A DNA stretch of 64,000 nucleotides from UBA9732 sp031935845 (GCA_031935845.1 JAJBWA010000026.1:6206-70205), one strand, 5' to 3'; shown: positions 42,325 to 51,507, counted from the first letter of the stretch. Made by a program: numbers and translations. The notes: generated by a model from the letters alone, not told the origin.

Positions 42325-45020
42325 CAGATGTACTCTCCCGTATCCTCGAGCTTGCGGGCCTTCTCCTGGATCTCGACGAACTCAAACGTATCGCCTACCT
42401 GAAGGTCCTGGAAATCGGCAATGCCGATACCGCACTCGAATCCCATGGCCACCTCACGCACATCGTCCTTGAATCTCTTGAGAGACGTGATCTTGACCAG
42501 CTCGTGGTTGATCTGGATGTTGTCCCTGATCACGCGGCAGAAATTGTTGCGCTTGACGCTTCCGCTGGTGACGTAACAACCTGCAACAAGACCGCCCTTA
42601 GGCACCTTGAAGACCTGTCTGACCTCTGCGATACCGACATCCACCTCGGTGCGCTCCGGGCTGAGCATGCCCTCCATGGCTGCTTTGACATCGTCCACGA
42701 CATTGTAGATGATGTTGTACTTGCGGATTTCGATCTTCTCTGCATCCGCACGGGCCTGTGCCTTGGGTGTTGGCCTGACATTGAAGCCGATGACAAGAGC
42801 CGGATTCTCGGAAGCCGAGGCCAGGTTGATGTCGTCCTCGATGATGGCGCCAGCAGCGGCACGGATGACGCGCACGCGGATTTCAGGCGTGGAGAGCTTC
42901 TCCAAAGCGCTCTGTATGGCTTCTACAGAACCCTGCACATCACCCTTGATGATGATGTTGAGCTCCTGCACCTCGCCTTCCTGGATTGCTGCGTTGAGTG
43001 TCTCAAGCGTGACCTTCTTGAACTTGCTTGCCTGGTTCAGGCGCTCAAGCTCCTGTCTCTTGGTACCGATCTGACGGGCCTGCTTCTCGTTCTCACAGAC
43101 CTGGAACGGATCACCTGCAGACGGGACATCGGAAAGACCGATGACCTCAACAGGTGTGGAAGGACCGGCGCTCTGGATCTTCTTGCCCTTGTCGTCGTAC
43201 ATGGCCCTGACACGTCCCGGATAGATACCGGAAACATAGTAGTCGCCCTGCTTGAGTGTTCCTCTCTGGACAATCACGGAAGCCACGATACCGCGGCCCT
43301 GGTCTATCCTTGCCTCAAGGACCTTACCTTCTGCCCTGCAGTTGGGATTGGCCCTGAGGTCCATCATCTCAGCCTGAAGCAGGATGGTGTCCAGAAGGTC
43401 ATCGATACCGATCTTCTGCAAAGCGGAAATCTCGCAGTACAGCGTCTGTCCGCCCCAGGCCTCGGGGATGAGACCCTTGTCGGAAAGCTGCTGCATGACA
43501 CGCTCCGGCTTTGCATCCGGAAGATCTATCTTGTTGATGGCAACAATGATGGGAACCTTGGCGGCGTTGGCATGGTCAATGGCCTCGAGTGTCTGGGGCA
43601 TGACTCCGTCGTTTGCCGCGACAACAAGGACTACGATATCCGTCAGCTGGGCTCCGCGGGCACGCATCATGGTGAATGCGGCATGACCCGGGGTATCCAG
43701 GAAGACGATGTCTCCCTTGTCGGGGATGTTGACCTTGTAGGCACCGATATGCTGCGTGATTCCGCCGAACTCGCCGGCGGTGACGTTTGCGGACCTGATG
43801 GCATCAAGGAGCTTGGTCTTACCGTGGTCGACGTGACCCATGACCGTGACGATGGGAGCTCTGGGAATCAGATCCTCCTCGGCATCCTCCTCACGGGCAA
43901 TGACCGTCTCGTCGTACAGGTTGACCAGATGGACCGAACATCCGTACTCCTCGGCAATGATCGTTGCCGTGTCGCTGTCGATGCTCTCGTTCATGCTGAC
44001 CATCATTCCCATGCCGAACAGCTTGGAAATGATCTCTGAAGCCTTTATGTTCATCTTCCTTGCAAGATCACTTACCGTGATGGAAGCAAGGATATCTATT
44101 GACTTGGGTACTGCGGCGGAAGCATCCGAAGACTTCTTCTTGCCGTATGACTTGAGCTCGAGCTCGTCGTCGGTCCTTTCGTCCCTGCGGTCCTTGTCCT
44201 TGCCCTTGTTGTAGACCCTGCGGTTCTTTCCGTCCACGGGAAGAGCCTCGGCCGGAGCGGAGAAACCGCCCTTCTTCATCGGGCCCTTGGCACCGAAACC
44301 GGGCTTCTGACCGAATCCGGGTCTCTGACCGTCACGGTTGAAGCCGCCCTGGCGCTGGAAACCGCCCTGACGTCCGCCCTGCTGTGCAGAACGCGGAGTA
44401 TAGCCCTGGAGTCCCTGACCGCGGTTGAAACCACCCTGTCCCGGAACACCCTGACCCTGGCGCTGGTATCCGCCCTGGCGGGTCTGGATCCTCTGTCCGT
44501 CGCGGCCGTAAGTCACGCCACCGACAGAACCTACGGGTCTTGAAGTGCCTGCAGGCCTTGATTCCGACTTGGGCATGATCGGCGGCAGGTTGTCACCTGA
44601 GATGATGACGGGACCCATGTTGATGGTGCTCTGCGGAACGTTGGACTTCTTTATGACTTTCTTCTGTACCGGAGCTCCGCCGATGACCGGACGTCTGTAT
44701 GTTTCCGATGCTGCACTGACAGGTGCGGCAGGAGCTGCAGGAGCTGAGGGAGCAGCGGCCGGAGCCGGAGCAGCCTGGACGTCAACAGCGGGGGCAGTCT
44801 CCCTTTCCTCGACCTGCGGTGCAGGTGTCTCGGGAGCCTTCTGCTCGACAGCCGGAGCCGGAGTCTGTGTCTTGACGACCACGACAGGCTTCTTCTTGAT
44901 CACGACAACCTTCTTCTTCTCGGGCTGTGCGACCTCGGGTTTTGCCTGTACCGCGGCTGTCTGCTCAACGTTTCTGCTCTGTTTGATTAATGTAGCCTTT
45001 GGCTTGTTGTCTTCTGGCAT
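42324..45020 (-). CDS. infB: Translation initiation factor IF-2
   Basis: GTPase placing fMet-tRNA on the 30S subunit. It has 898 residues: a Pro/Ala-rich N-terminus (about 20-110), a Gly/Gln/Arg/Phe-rich low-complexity region (about 160-250) with repeated QGG and FNR units, the IF2N domain, and the G domain (GHVDHGKTK near 395, DTPGHAAF near 441, NKID near 495), then domains II-IV. ATG 45020 is chosen over a TTG at 45023. It lies 21 bp after nusA in the conserved rimP-nusA-infB-rbfA-truB order; ylxR and rpl7Ae-like genes seen in Firmicutes are absent. Confidence 0.97.
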   Translation of the reverse strand: MPEDNKPKATLIKQSRNVEQTAAVQAKPEVAQPEKKKVVVIKKKPVVVVKTQTPAPAVEQKAPETPAPQVEERETAPAVDVQAAPAPAAAPSAPAAPAAPVSAASETYRRPVIGGAPVQKKVIKKSNVPQSTINMGPVIISGDNLPPIMPKSESRPAGTSRPVGSVGGVTYGRDGQRIQTRQGGYQRQGQGVPGQGGFNRGQGLQGYTPRSAQQGGRQGGFQRQGGFNRDGQRPGFGQKPGFGAKGPMKKGGFSAPAEALPVDGKNRRVYNKGKDKDRRDERTDDELELKSYGKKKSSDASAAVPKSIDILASITVSDLARKMNIKASEIISKLFGMGMMVSMNESIDSDTATIIAEEYGCSVHLVNLYDETVIAREEDAEEDLIPRAPIVTVMGHVDHGKTKLLDAIRSANVTAGEFGGITQHIGAYKVNIPDKGDIVFLDTPGHAAFTMMRARGAQLTDIVVLVVAANDGVMPQTLEAIDHANAAKVPIIVAINKIDLPDAKPERVMQQLSDKGLIPEAWGGQTLYCEISALQKIGIDDLLDTILLQAEMMDLRANPNCRAEGKVLEARIDQGRGIVASVIVQRGTLKQGDYYVSGIYPGRVRAMYDDKGKKIQSAGPSTPVEVIGLSDVPSAGDPFQVCENEKQARQIGTKRQELERLNQASKFKKVTLETLNAAIQEGEVQELNIIIKGDVQGSVEAIQSALEKLSTPEIRVRVIRAAAGAIIEDDINLASASENPALVIGFNVRPTPKAQARADAEKIEIRKYNIIYNVVDDVKAAMEGMLSPERTEVDVGIAEVRQVFKVPKGGLVAGCYVTSGSVKRNNFCRVIRDNIQINHELVKITSLKRFKDDVREVAMGFECGIGIADFQDLQVGDTFEFVEIQEKARKLEDTGEYI

Positions 45021-45041
45021 CAAATAAACCTACTCCTCGTA

Positions 45042-46511
45042 TCACTCGAAACTGATTCCGACGTGGCAGTGCGGGCACTCCGTCATGCCGATTGTGAGAG
45101 GATATCCGCACTCAGGACAGGCGAACGTCTCCTCGCCCTCCTCGGCCTCAACCTCGTCCTCGATAATATCGACGTTCTCCCTGATGACCTCGTTGATCTT
45201 TGCAATCTCATCAGCACTGAGGTCATGGGATTCATCATGCATGTTGGCGAAATCCGCATCCGTGAGGTTGATGAACTCCTCGACGGTCCAGATGTCATAG
45301 TAGTGGAGCTTTTCGATCAGAGCCTCGTCGATCGGCAGATCGGTGAGCATCATCTCTTCTTCGCCCTCGCCTCCGGCGGCCTCTGAAGCAACCTGCATGT
45401 CGTCATCCATGAACACGGAATCGGCTACGGCTCTTGCCTCACGCACGTAATCCATCTCGGAGAACTGCTCCTGTGTCTTGACGTTGACAACCCAGTCACA
45501 GAGCCTGTTCACCAGCCTGACGTTCAGGCCCTGCTTTCCGATTGCAAGTGAAAGCTGGCTCTCGTCGACGATTGCAACGGCCTCTTTCTTGACCTGGTCG
45601 ATCACGTAGACCTTGAGGACCTTGGCGGGAGAAAGAGCATTTGCAATGTACTCAAGCGGATTCGGATCCCACTTGATGACATCGATGCGCTCGTCGTCCA
45701 GTTCCTTCATGATGGCCTGGATCCTGTTGCCCTTGAGACCTACACAGGTACCTACGGCATCGGCATCGACCTTTCTGGGAGCAACGGAGACCTTGGTCCT
45801 GTAACCGGCCTCGCGCACGATCTTCATGATCTCGATGGAAGGATCCTTGGCAACAAGCTCGGGAACATAGATCTCGAAGAGCTTGCGTACGAAGTCCTCA
45901 TGGACACGGCTCAGGATGACCCTGATGTTCTTGTCCGACCTCTCGTCAGGTCTGACGGACTCCACATAGCAGCGGATCTTGTCGCCCTTTGTGTAGAACT
46001 CCTTGGGGCTCTGGTTCTTTCTGGGAAGATAACCGGAAGTCCTTCCGAGATCGATGATCAGATCTCCGTCCTTCTCGCCCTGGACATAACCGTTGATGAT
46101 TTCTCCGACCTTGCCCTTGAACTCCTGCATCAGCTCGTCCTTCTGGATCTCCCTGATGGCGCTCTGGGCTCTCTGCTTTCCTGTCTGGACGCTTATGCGG
46201 TCAAAGCTCTTGGGATCGATGGGAATCAGAAGCTCGTCGCCGATCTCGGCCTCGTCACTGAGTTCCTGCGCCTCGTCAAGGGGAATCTCCCTGACCTCGT
46301 CGTAGTAGTTGTCCTCGTCCACGACGGTCTTGCGGGATGCAAGCTCGACTGATGACAGGTCATCAGCAAATGTGACAACGGCGTTGTCGTCCGTTCCGAA
46401 TTTCCTTCTGTAGGTAGCCAGAAGGGTCTGCCTGATGGTGTCCAGCACCAGTTCCTTGGAGATACCCTTCTCCTCGACCATCGCTCTGATTGCGTCACTT
46501 AACTCGGACAT
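45042..46511 (-). CDS. nusA: Transcription factor NusA with C-terminal zinc-ribbon motif
   Basis: RNA-polymerase-binding factor for pausing, termination and antitermination, 489 residues. N-terminal domain (about 1-125), S1 (about 135-200), KH1/KH2 (about 210-345, with GTCVGLKGNRIQAIM and LAIGKQGLNVRL), then an acidic region with one helix-hairpin-helix-like repeat (about 385-440). The last 25 residues add CPEC and CPHC pairs (Cys465, 468, 479, 482), a zinc-ribbon signature that I do not associate with standard NusA. It overlaps rimP by 17 bp. A terminator upstream of rimP makes autoregulation plausible. Confidence 0.96.
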   Translation of the reverse strand: MSELSDAIRAMVEEKGISKELVLDTIRQTLLATYRRKFGTDDNAVVTFADDLSSVELASRKTVVDEDNYYDEVREIPLDEAQELSDEAEIGDELLIPIDPKSFDRISVQTGKQRAQSAIREIQKDELMQEFKGKVGEIINGYVQGEKDGDLIIDLGRTSGYLPRKNQSPKEFYTKGDKIRCYVESVRPDERSDKNIRVILSRVHEDFVRKLFEIYVPELVAKDPSIEIMKIVREAGYRTKVSVAPRKVDADAVGTCVGLKGNRIQAIMKELDDERIDVIKWDPNPLEYIANALSPAKVLKVYVIDQVKKEAVAIVDESQLSLAIGKQGLNVRLVNRLCDWVVNVKTQEQFSEMDYVREARAVADSVFMDDDMQVASEAAGGEGEEEMMLTDLPIDEALIEKLHYYDIWTVEEFINLTDADFANMHDESHDLSADEIAKINEVIRENVDIIEDEVEAEEGEETFACPECGYPLTIGMTECPHCHVGISFE

Positions 46512-47001
46512 TCTTCATATCCTCCCATTTATACTCCAGCTTTGCCTTCTGGATGTCTTCATAACCAAGTTCAATGCTCTCACCCTTCTCCTTGGTGTCT
46601 TCCACCTCATAGTCGGACAGTGAGAGCCCGTCATCGCCGGCCTCCGTGATGATGCCGTTGACCCAGCAGCTGTACTTCTGGCTGTACACACGGCATCTCT
46701 TTCCCCTGAACACGGAAAACTCATATATGTCCCTGAGATTCCTCTGCAGTCCGGGGGTGGAGACCTCAAGATACAGGTCATCGCGGCCGTATTTCATCTC
46801 AAGCCTGGGCAGGATGGTGTTGTGCACCAGTGCACATTCATCGATTCCCGTCTCGCCTTCGGGCTTCATGATGTCTACGAACACCTGTACTGTCTTTCCC
46901 TGCATGCTTTTACGCACATAGCAGAGGACCATTCCCAGGTTCGCCACGATATCCTTCAGGTCCGTGAAAAGCGGATCCCTCGTGATCTCATTCTTCAGCA
47001 T
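46495..47001 (-). CDS. rimP: Ribosome maturation factor RimP
   Basis: 30S assembly factor of 168 residues with the RimP pattern VFVDIMKPEGETGIDECALVH and LEVSTPGLQRNL. It is the first structural gene of the long minus-strand cluster. GAGGA lies only 3-4 nt before the ATG, which is close, and the ATG overlaps the end of a 21-codon leader ORF, so its translation may depend on that ORF. Confidence 0.93.
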   Translation of the reverse strand: MLKNEITRDPLFTDLKDIVANLGMVLCYVRKSMQGKTVQVFVDIMKPEGETGIDECALVHNTILPRLEMKYGRDDLYLEVSTPGLQRNLRDIYEFSVFRGKRCRVYSQKYSCWVNGIITEAGDDGLSLSDYEVEDTKEKGESIELGYEDIQKAKLEYKWEDMKNVRVK

Positions 47002-47060
47002 AATTCCTCAAAAGCCGATAAAAAAGGGACCGAAAATTTCGATCCCTCAAAAATCTTCAT
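46995..47060 (-). CDS. Possible 21-residue leader peptide upstream of rimP
   Basis: ATG at 47060 with AGGA six nt upstream opens a 21-codon frame (MKIFEGSKFSVPFLSAFEELC) whose TGA overlaps the rimP start. The frame runs straight through the terminator hairpin, so ribosomes on it could disrupt the hairpin. Four of 21 residues are Phe. If transcription starts at about 47069 the Shine-Dalgarno is at the very 5' end of the mRNA. There is no protein-family evidence; its translation is a hypothesis. Confidence 0.4.
   Translation of the reverse strand: MKIFEGSKFSVPFLSAFEELC
47020..47047 (-). terminator. Intrinsic terminator between the rimP promoter and rimP
   Basis: Minus-strand AGGGATCG (47040-47047) pairs with CGGTCCCT (47025-47032) around AAATTTT, with one G-U pair, followed by TTTTT. 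The A/T-rich loop could extend the stem. It lies downstream of the rimP promoter, so it must be passed by all rimP-nusA transcripts; it also serves to end the upstream tamB-to-MtnA unit. Confidence 0.75.
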
Positions 47061-47075
47061 TAAAAATCCTCTTGC

Positions 47076-47104
47076 AATATATCTTTGCAGGCAATTTGTG
47101 TCAA
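47076..47104 (-). promoter_or_regulatory. Near-consensus promoter of rimP-nusA-infB cluster
   Basis: TTGACA (47099-47104), exact 17-bp spacer and TATATT (47076-47081) on the minus strand, the best promoter match in the window. Transcription would start near 47069. Confidence 0.87.
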
Positions 47105-47122
47105 TACGAAGAATAAACAAAA

Positions 47123-48190
47123 TCAGACTATCAGCATGTTGTCTTCCGCACTGCCGTCAAAGTAGCGATGAAGGTCGTACGGGCTGAACATTCCCTTGCA
47201 GGTTGCAACACCAGATACCAGATACGGCGGCGTGATATCAAAGGCAGGATAATAGCCCTTGACTCCCGTACCTTCTATGGCCGTGCGCACGCCCATGGCC
47301 TCAAGAGTCTCATCAGGGTTCCTCATCTCTATCTTTATGGTATCCCACGTGGGATGTCCCTTGTCCGGAGCACCGGAGATGAACACGGGAATACCGAAAT
47401 GTTTCGCACATATTGCTATCTGGCTGGTTCCCACCTTGTTGACTATGTAGCCGTCAAGGCAGATCGCATCTGCAGCACAGGTAAAGACATCCACATGCTC
47501 GTTCTTCATCACGAACGCAGGCATGTTGTCGGTTATGACGGTTGTCTCGAAACCCATCTGGCTGCTGACTGTTGCCGTAAGGCGTGCACCCTGGAAGAAA
47601 GGCCTTGTCTCAGGGCAGAATAGCCTGATGGTCTTGTTGCGCTTCCTGCATTCCTTGAGCATCATTCCCAGAATGGTCTCGGCAAAGCACTGGGTCATGA
47701 TGGTTCCGTTGTCGGGGAACATGTCCACAAGGTATTCCGCACACTTTCCTATACGGGCATAGCGGGTATTGTTCATCTCGACAATATAGTCTCTTATTGC
47801 CAGATCCACCCTCTTGCCTTCCGTGAGTGCTTTCTCGGCGGCCGGAAGAACGGCCTCGGTGACAAGCTTCATGCGCTTTATCGTAGTCGGACGGGCATTG
47901 CTGATTGTCCTGGAAGCCTCACGCAGGTATTCCATCTGCTTTCCGGGAGCCATATCCCTGCATTCCCATGCTGCAAGTGCCATTCCCATGGGAGCTGCGG
48001 TAAAGGGACCGGCACTCTGGGTCACCATGTCGGTGATGGCCTGAGCCACCTCCTTATGGGTCCTGCAGGTCACGAATTCTGTCCTTGAAGGGTATATCCT
48101 CCTGTCTAGAATCCTTACCTCGCCGTCATCGTACCAGGCGATGTTCTCATACTGAAGCATAAATGCCAGACCTGCATCCTGTCTTTCCAT
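47123..48190 (-). CDS. MtnA/eIF-2B-alpha family sugar-1-phosphate isomerase
   Basis: The 355-residue protein belongs to the aldose-ketose isomerase family that includes methylthioribose-1-phosphate isomerase (MtnA) and ribose-1,5-bisphosphate isomerase. Supporting segments are PETRPFFQGARLTAT near 215-229, DNMPAFV, and AADAICLDGYIVNKVGTSQ near 263. The catalytic Cys motif THCNAG reads TQCFAE, keeping the Cys, and the Asp of AAD is kept. Substrate cannot be told from sequence. ATG 48190 has a perfect AAGGAGG six nt upstream. It ends the tamB-bamA-mutS-comF cluster; no methionine-salvage genes are adjacent. Confidence 0.75.
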   Translation of the reverse strand: MERQDAGLAFMLQYENIAWYDDGEVRILDRRIYPSRTEFVTCRTHKEVAQAITDMVTQSAGPFTAAPMGMALAAWECRDMAPGKQMEYLREASRTISNARPTTIKRMKLVTEAVLPAAEKALTEGKRVDLAIRDYIVEMNNTRYARIGKCAEYLVDMFPDNGTIMTQCFAETILGMMLKECRKRNKTIRLFCPETRPFFQGARLTATVSSQMGFETTVITDNMPAFVMKNEHVDVFTCAADAICLDGYIVNKVGTSQIAICAKHFGIPVFISGAPDKGHPTWDTIKIEMRNPDETLEAMGVRTAIEGTGVKGYYPAFDITPPYLVSGVATCKGMFSPYDLHRYFDGSAEDNMLIV

Positions 48191-48233
48191 GGGAATCCTC
48201 CTTGAATCAGCCTGTAAAAGTATAGGACAGCCT

Positions 48234-48923
48234 TCAGAGCTCCGCAAGCCATGAGGCGCCGCAGATGTCTTTGAAACCATTGTCCCTGAGACACTTCAGG
48301 GCAGAATTCATGGTGCTCATTGTGGTGATTATGTCGTCAACGACTATGATCCTGTGCTCCTTGAGACTTTCAATATCCTTCATCTGATCATTGATGCGGT
48401 ACTTTCCCTCTGCATTTTCCAGTCTGTGTGCCTTGTCCAGGGTCTTCTGCTGGACTCCGGAGGACCTGTTGGCCAGAAGCGGAAGATACGGCCTCTTGAG
48501 CGCCTTGCACACCTCGATCATGTGGTCGAATCCGAATTCCTCCAGCCTTGCGCTGCTGCACGGGACAGGTACGATCAGTGCAGTACCTGCAGGGTCAAGG
48601 CTATCCAGCGCACGGTTGAGATACAATGCAGCCACCGGAGCAAACTGCTTCAGTCCGTGGAACTTGAGTCCGTCTATTATTGAGTACGAGAGTTTCCCGT
48701 CATACCTGGCAACTGGATAGATCCTGAAGGCTTTTCCTTCTTCTCCCCTGCAGATTCCGCAACGGTAGACCGGGGCAACCCGAGGATAGCAGCATACGGG
48801 GCAGCGGTCCATGAAGGAATCAAAGCATTCGGAATCAAGCTGTTTGCTGCAGTCACTGCAGACAACCTCAGACTTCAGGATGGGATTCGAGCATATCGGA
48901 CATCTGGAGACAAGGTTCGGCAT
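48234..48923 (-). CDS. ComF-family phosphoribosyltransferase-like protein
   Basis: A 229-residue ComF homologue: an N-terminal zinc-finger region with CxxC pairs (CPIC, CSDC, CPVC, CGIC within the first 60 residues) and a PRPP-binding loop VVDDIITTMSTM near 195. ComF proteins assist DNA uptake in competent bacteria, but homologues occur in many non-competent species and the biochemical role is unclear. It starts 7 bp after mutS. Confidence 0.88.
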   Translation of the reverse strand: MPNLVSRCPICSNPILKSEVVCSDCSKQLDSECFDSFMDRCPVCCYPRVAPVYRCGICRGEEGKAFRIYPVARYDGKLSYSIIDGLKFHGLKQFAPVAALYLNRALDSLDPAGTALIVPVPCSSARLEEFGFDHMIEVCKALKRPYLPLLANRSSGVQQKTLDKAHRLENAEGKYRINDQMKDIESLKEHRIIVVDDIITTMSTMNSALKCLRDNGFKDICGASWLAEL

Positions 48924-48930
48924 GGGACCG

Positions 48931-51492
48931 TCAGAGGTTCTCGGCCTCTTCCTTGAGCTTGGACAGAAGGATCAGCGCCTGCATGGGCGTGCATTCATCA
49001 AGGTTCAGGTCCCTGAGTTTCCTGACCAGTTCCGAATCCACGGCATTGGTTTCATCATCGCATACGACGGGAGCATCGGACGTAAACAGGCTTCCCTGGC
49101 TCATGGTGTAATCCGCAAAGTGTCTGTTCTGGAACGCACGTGCATCACGTACCACTGAGGCAGGAACTCCCGCCATCTTTGCCACATGGATGCCGTAGCT
49201 TGAGTTGGCAACACCGTCCTTGACCTTGCGCAGGAACGTGACGCTTCCCTTGTCCTCACGCACATCCAGAGTAAGCAGGCGTATTCCGGAAGTGTCCAGC
49301 ATGGTCAGCTCGTGATAGTGGGTGGCAAACAGAGTCTTGGCTCCCTTCTCTATCAGGCTTCTCATTATGGCATAAGCAATTGACATACCGTCCTGAGTGC
49401 TTGTTCCACGTCCGATTTCATCAACTATGACAAACGATCTTGACGTGCAGCTGCGCAGGATGAATGCCGCCTCCTGCATCTCCACAAGGAATGTCGACTC
49501 ACCTCTGGCAAGGTTGTCCGTGGCACCCACGCGGCAGAATATCTTGTCAACCAGGCCGATCCTTGCATATGAGGCAGGAACAAAGCTTCCGGTATGTGCA
49601 AGCAGGATCATCAGGGCGTTCTGACGCAGGTATGTGGATTTTCCGGCCATATTGGGGCCTGTTATCAGGCAGAATCTCGTACTCATGTCCAGTCCGTTTG
49701 CAACGAACTTGCCCGGACCCATCTGACGCTCCACAACTGGATGCCTTCCGTCCCTGATTTCAAGGACATCGTCATCCGTTATTTCAGGACATACATAATT
49801 CGAATCTACTGCAAGAGTTGCAAGTCCCTGATAGACATCCGTACAGTTCAGGAAATGACCTATGGAATTGAGGTAGGCATCCAGTTCAAGCACGTTGGAG
49901 AGAATCTCGTCATAGAGCCTGTGCTCACGTTCCTCCGCAAGCGCGTTGGCCTGCATGATTTCCTTCTCGTACTGCATCAGGGCATCTGTGGTGAAACGCT
50001 CGCCGTTCACCAGGGTCTGCTTGCGGTAGAAATAGTCGGGAACCTTTGCAACCTGTCCCTTGGGAACCTCCAGATAGTAGCCGAAAATCCTGTTGTAGCC
50101 AAGCTTGAGTATGGTCAGCCCGCTGTCGGCCTTGGCCTTTTCCAGATAGTCCTTCAGGATGACATCGCTGTGGTCACGGAGCTGACGCTTCTGGTCCAGG
50201 TCCTCATCATAGCCGGGAAGGATCACCTGTCCTTCCTGGAACTGCCCGAGACACTGATCGTTGACGGCGCGGTCTATGCGCTGCATGAGGGCTGCGCAGG
50301 CGCTGAGGGCATCCTGGTCCATCGAAGTCTCGAGAAGGGACATATAGTGTTCGGTATTCGCCGAAATCAGGCTGAAGAAGCTTCCTATGGTCTGCTTTAT
50401 GCCTACAAGGTCATGGGGAACGCAGCGCTTGAGCATGACCCTTGTCACCAGACGGTTCAGGTCCATGGCACCGCCCAGAGCATCGCGCACACGTGCAAGC
50501 TCGACGGAATCCGTAGCCAGGAACCTTATCCAGTCCTGCCTGAACTTTATCTGGTCGATGTCATGCAGCGGGAACGCAATCCAGTTCTTGAGCAGTCTGC
50601 TTCCGCCGCTGGTCAGCGTACGGTTTACGGCCTCGAACAGCGAATAGCGCACTGAACCGTCATAAAGGTTGTTGAACAGCTCAAGGTTCCTGCGTGTGCT
50701 CTCGTCCATGCTCACGAAGGCTTCCTCGTGATCCACCCTGTAATCCGTAAGATGACTGACCGATGTCTTTGAAGTCTCGGTAATATAACGGATCAATGCT
50801 CCTGCCGGACATACCAGCCTGTCATTGTCCCTGAGCCCGTATGCTGCAAGGGACTTGACCTTGGCCTGATCACACAGCAGCTTCCAGCATGCCTTCTGTG
50901 TGAAATACCACGGAGCAAGCTTGGTAACCATGGCAGGATACTGGTCTATGACGCTCTTGAAGTCGTAGTCCAGGAAGTATTCGTCCTCACAGACAAGAAT
51001 CTCACGCGGAGAAAGCTGCTCAAGCGCCGTGCGCACGGCCTGCACTCGGTTCCTTGAATCCAGAGCGCGGATATGGAAGTCACCGGTGGATACGTCGCAG
51101 AAGGCCATGGACTGCTGGAAGAAGCAGATTATGTAGTTGAAGCTCCTGTCATCCAGATAGTCCTCGTCCACGACTGTGGCCGGAGTGACTATCCTGACCA
51201 CTTCCCTGCGTGCAAGTGACTTGGAATTCTCGGAAAGCTCCATCTGCTCGCATATTGCTATCTTCTTTCCTGCATCCAGCAGACGCTTGATGTAGTTGCG
51301 GGCCGCATGGTACGGGATCCCGCACATCGGGTCGTCTCCCTTGTGTGTCAGGGTAAGATTCAGAAGGGCCGAAACCTCACGGGCATCGTCGTCGAACATC
51401 TCGTAGAAGTCGCCGACACGGAAAAAGAGCACCATGTCAGAGTGCTCTTTTTTCATTTCCCGATATTGTTTCATCAGAGGAGTTTCAGCCAC
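48931..51492 (-). CDS. mutS: DNA mismatch repair protein MutS
   Basis: Mismatch-recognition ATPase of 853 residues. The mismatch-contacting FFRVGDFYEMF (Phe-x-Glu) is near residue 24-34, Walker A is GPNMAGKST near 607, and Walker B is VIVDEIGRGTS near 680. GTG start at 51492 with GGAG about 8 nt upstream, 15 bp after the bamA stop. In Treponema pallidum, from memory, skp lies between bamA and mutS; here it does not. Confidence 0.96.
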   Translation of the reverse strand: MAETPLMKQYREMKKEHSDMVLFFRVGDFYEMFDDDAREVSALLNLTLTHKGDDPMCGIPYHAARNYIKRLLDAGKKIAICEQMELSENSKSLARREVVRIVTPATVVDEDYLDDRSFNYIICFFQQSMAFCDVSTGDFHIRALDSRNRVQAVRTALEQLSPREILVCEDEYFLDYDFKSVIDQYPAMVTKLAPWYFTQKACWKLLCDQAKVKSLAAYGLRDNDRLVCPAGALIRYITETSKTSVSHLTDYRVDHEEAFVSMDESTRRNLELFNNLYDGSVRYSLFEAVNRTLTSGGSRLLKNWIAFPLHDIDQIKFRQDWIRFLATDSVELARVRDALGGAMDLNRLVTRVMLKRCVPHDLVGIKQTIGSFFSLISANTEHYMSLLETSMDQDALSACAALMQRIDRAVNDQCLGQFQEGQVILPGYDEDLDQKRQLRDHSDVILKDYLEKAKADSGLTILKLGYNRIFGYYLEVPKGQVAKVPDYFYRKQTLVNGERFTTDALMQYEKEIMQANALAEEREHRLYDEILSNVLELDAYLNSIGHFLNCTDVYQGLATLAVDSNYVCPEITDDDVLEIRDGRHPVVERQMGPGKFVANGLDMSTRFCLITGPNMAGKSTYLRQNALMILLAHTGSFVPASYARIGLVDKIFCRVGATDNLARGESTFLVEMQEAAFILRSCTSRSFVIVDEIGRGTSTQDGMSIAYAIMRSLIEKGAKTLFATHYHELTMLDTSGIRLLTLDVREDKGSVTFLRKVKDGVANSSYGIHVAKMAGVPASVVRDARAFQNRHFADYTMSQGSLFTSDAPVVCDDETNAVDSELVRKLRDLNLDECTPMQALILLSKLKEEAENL

Positions 51493-51507
51493 TGGAAAAC
51501 TCCCTGA

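Noticed and set aside
42504..44039. 511-codon open frame on the plus strand across infB
   Set aside because: Antisense shadow of infB caused by codon bias; no start signal or family motif. The same applies to long frames opposite greA, pnp and mutS.
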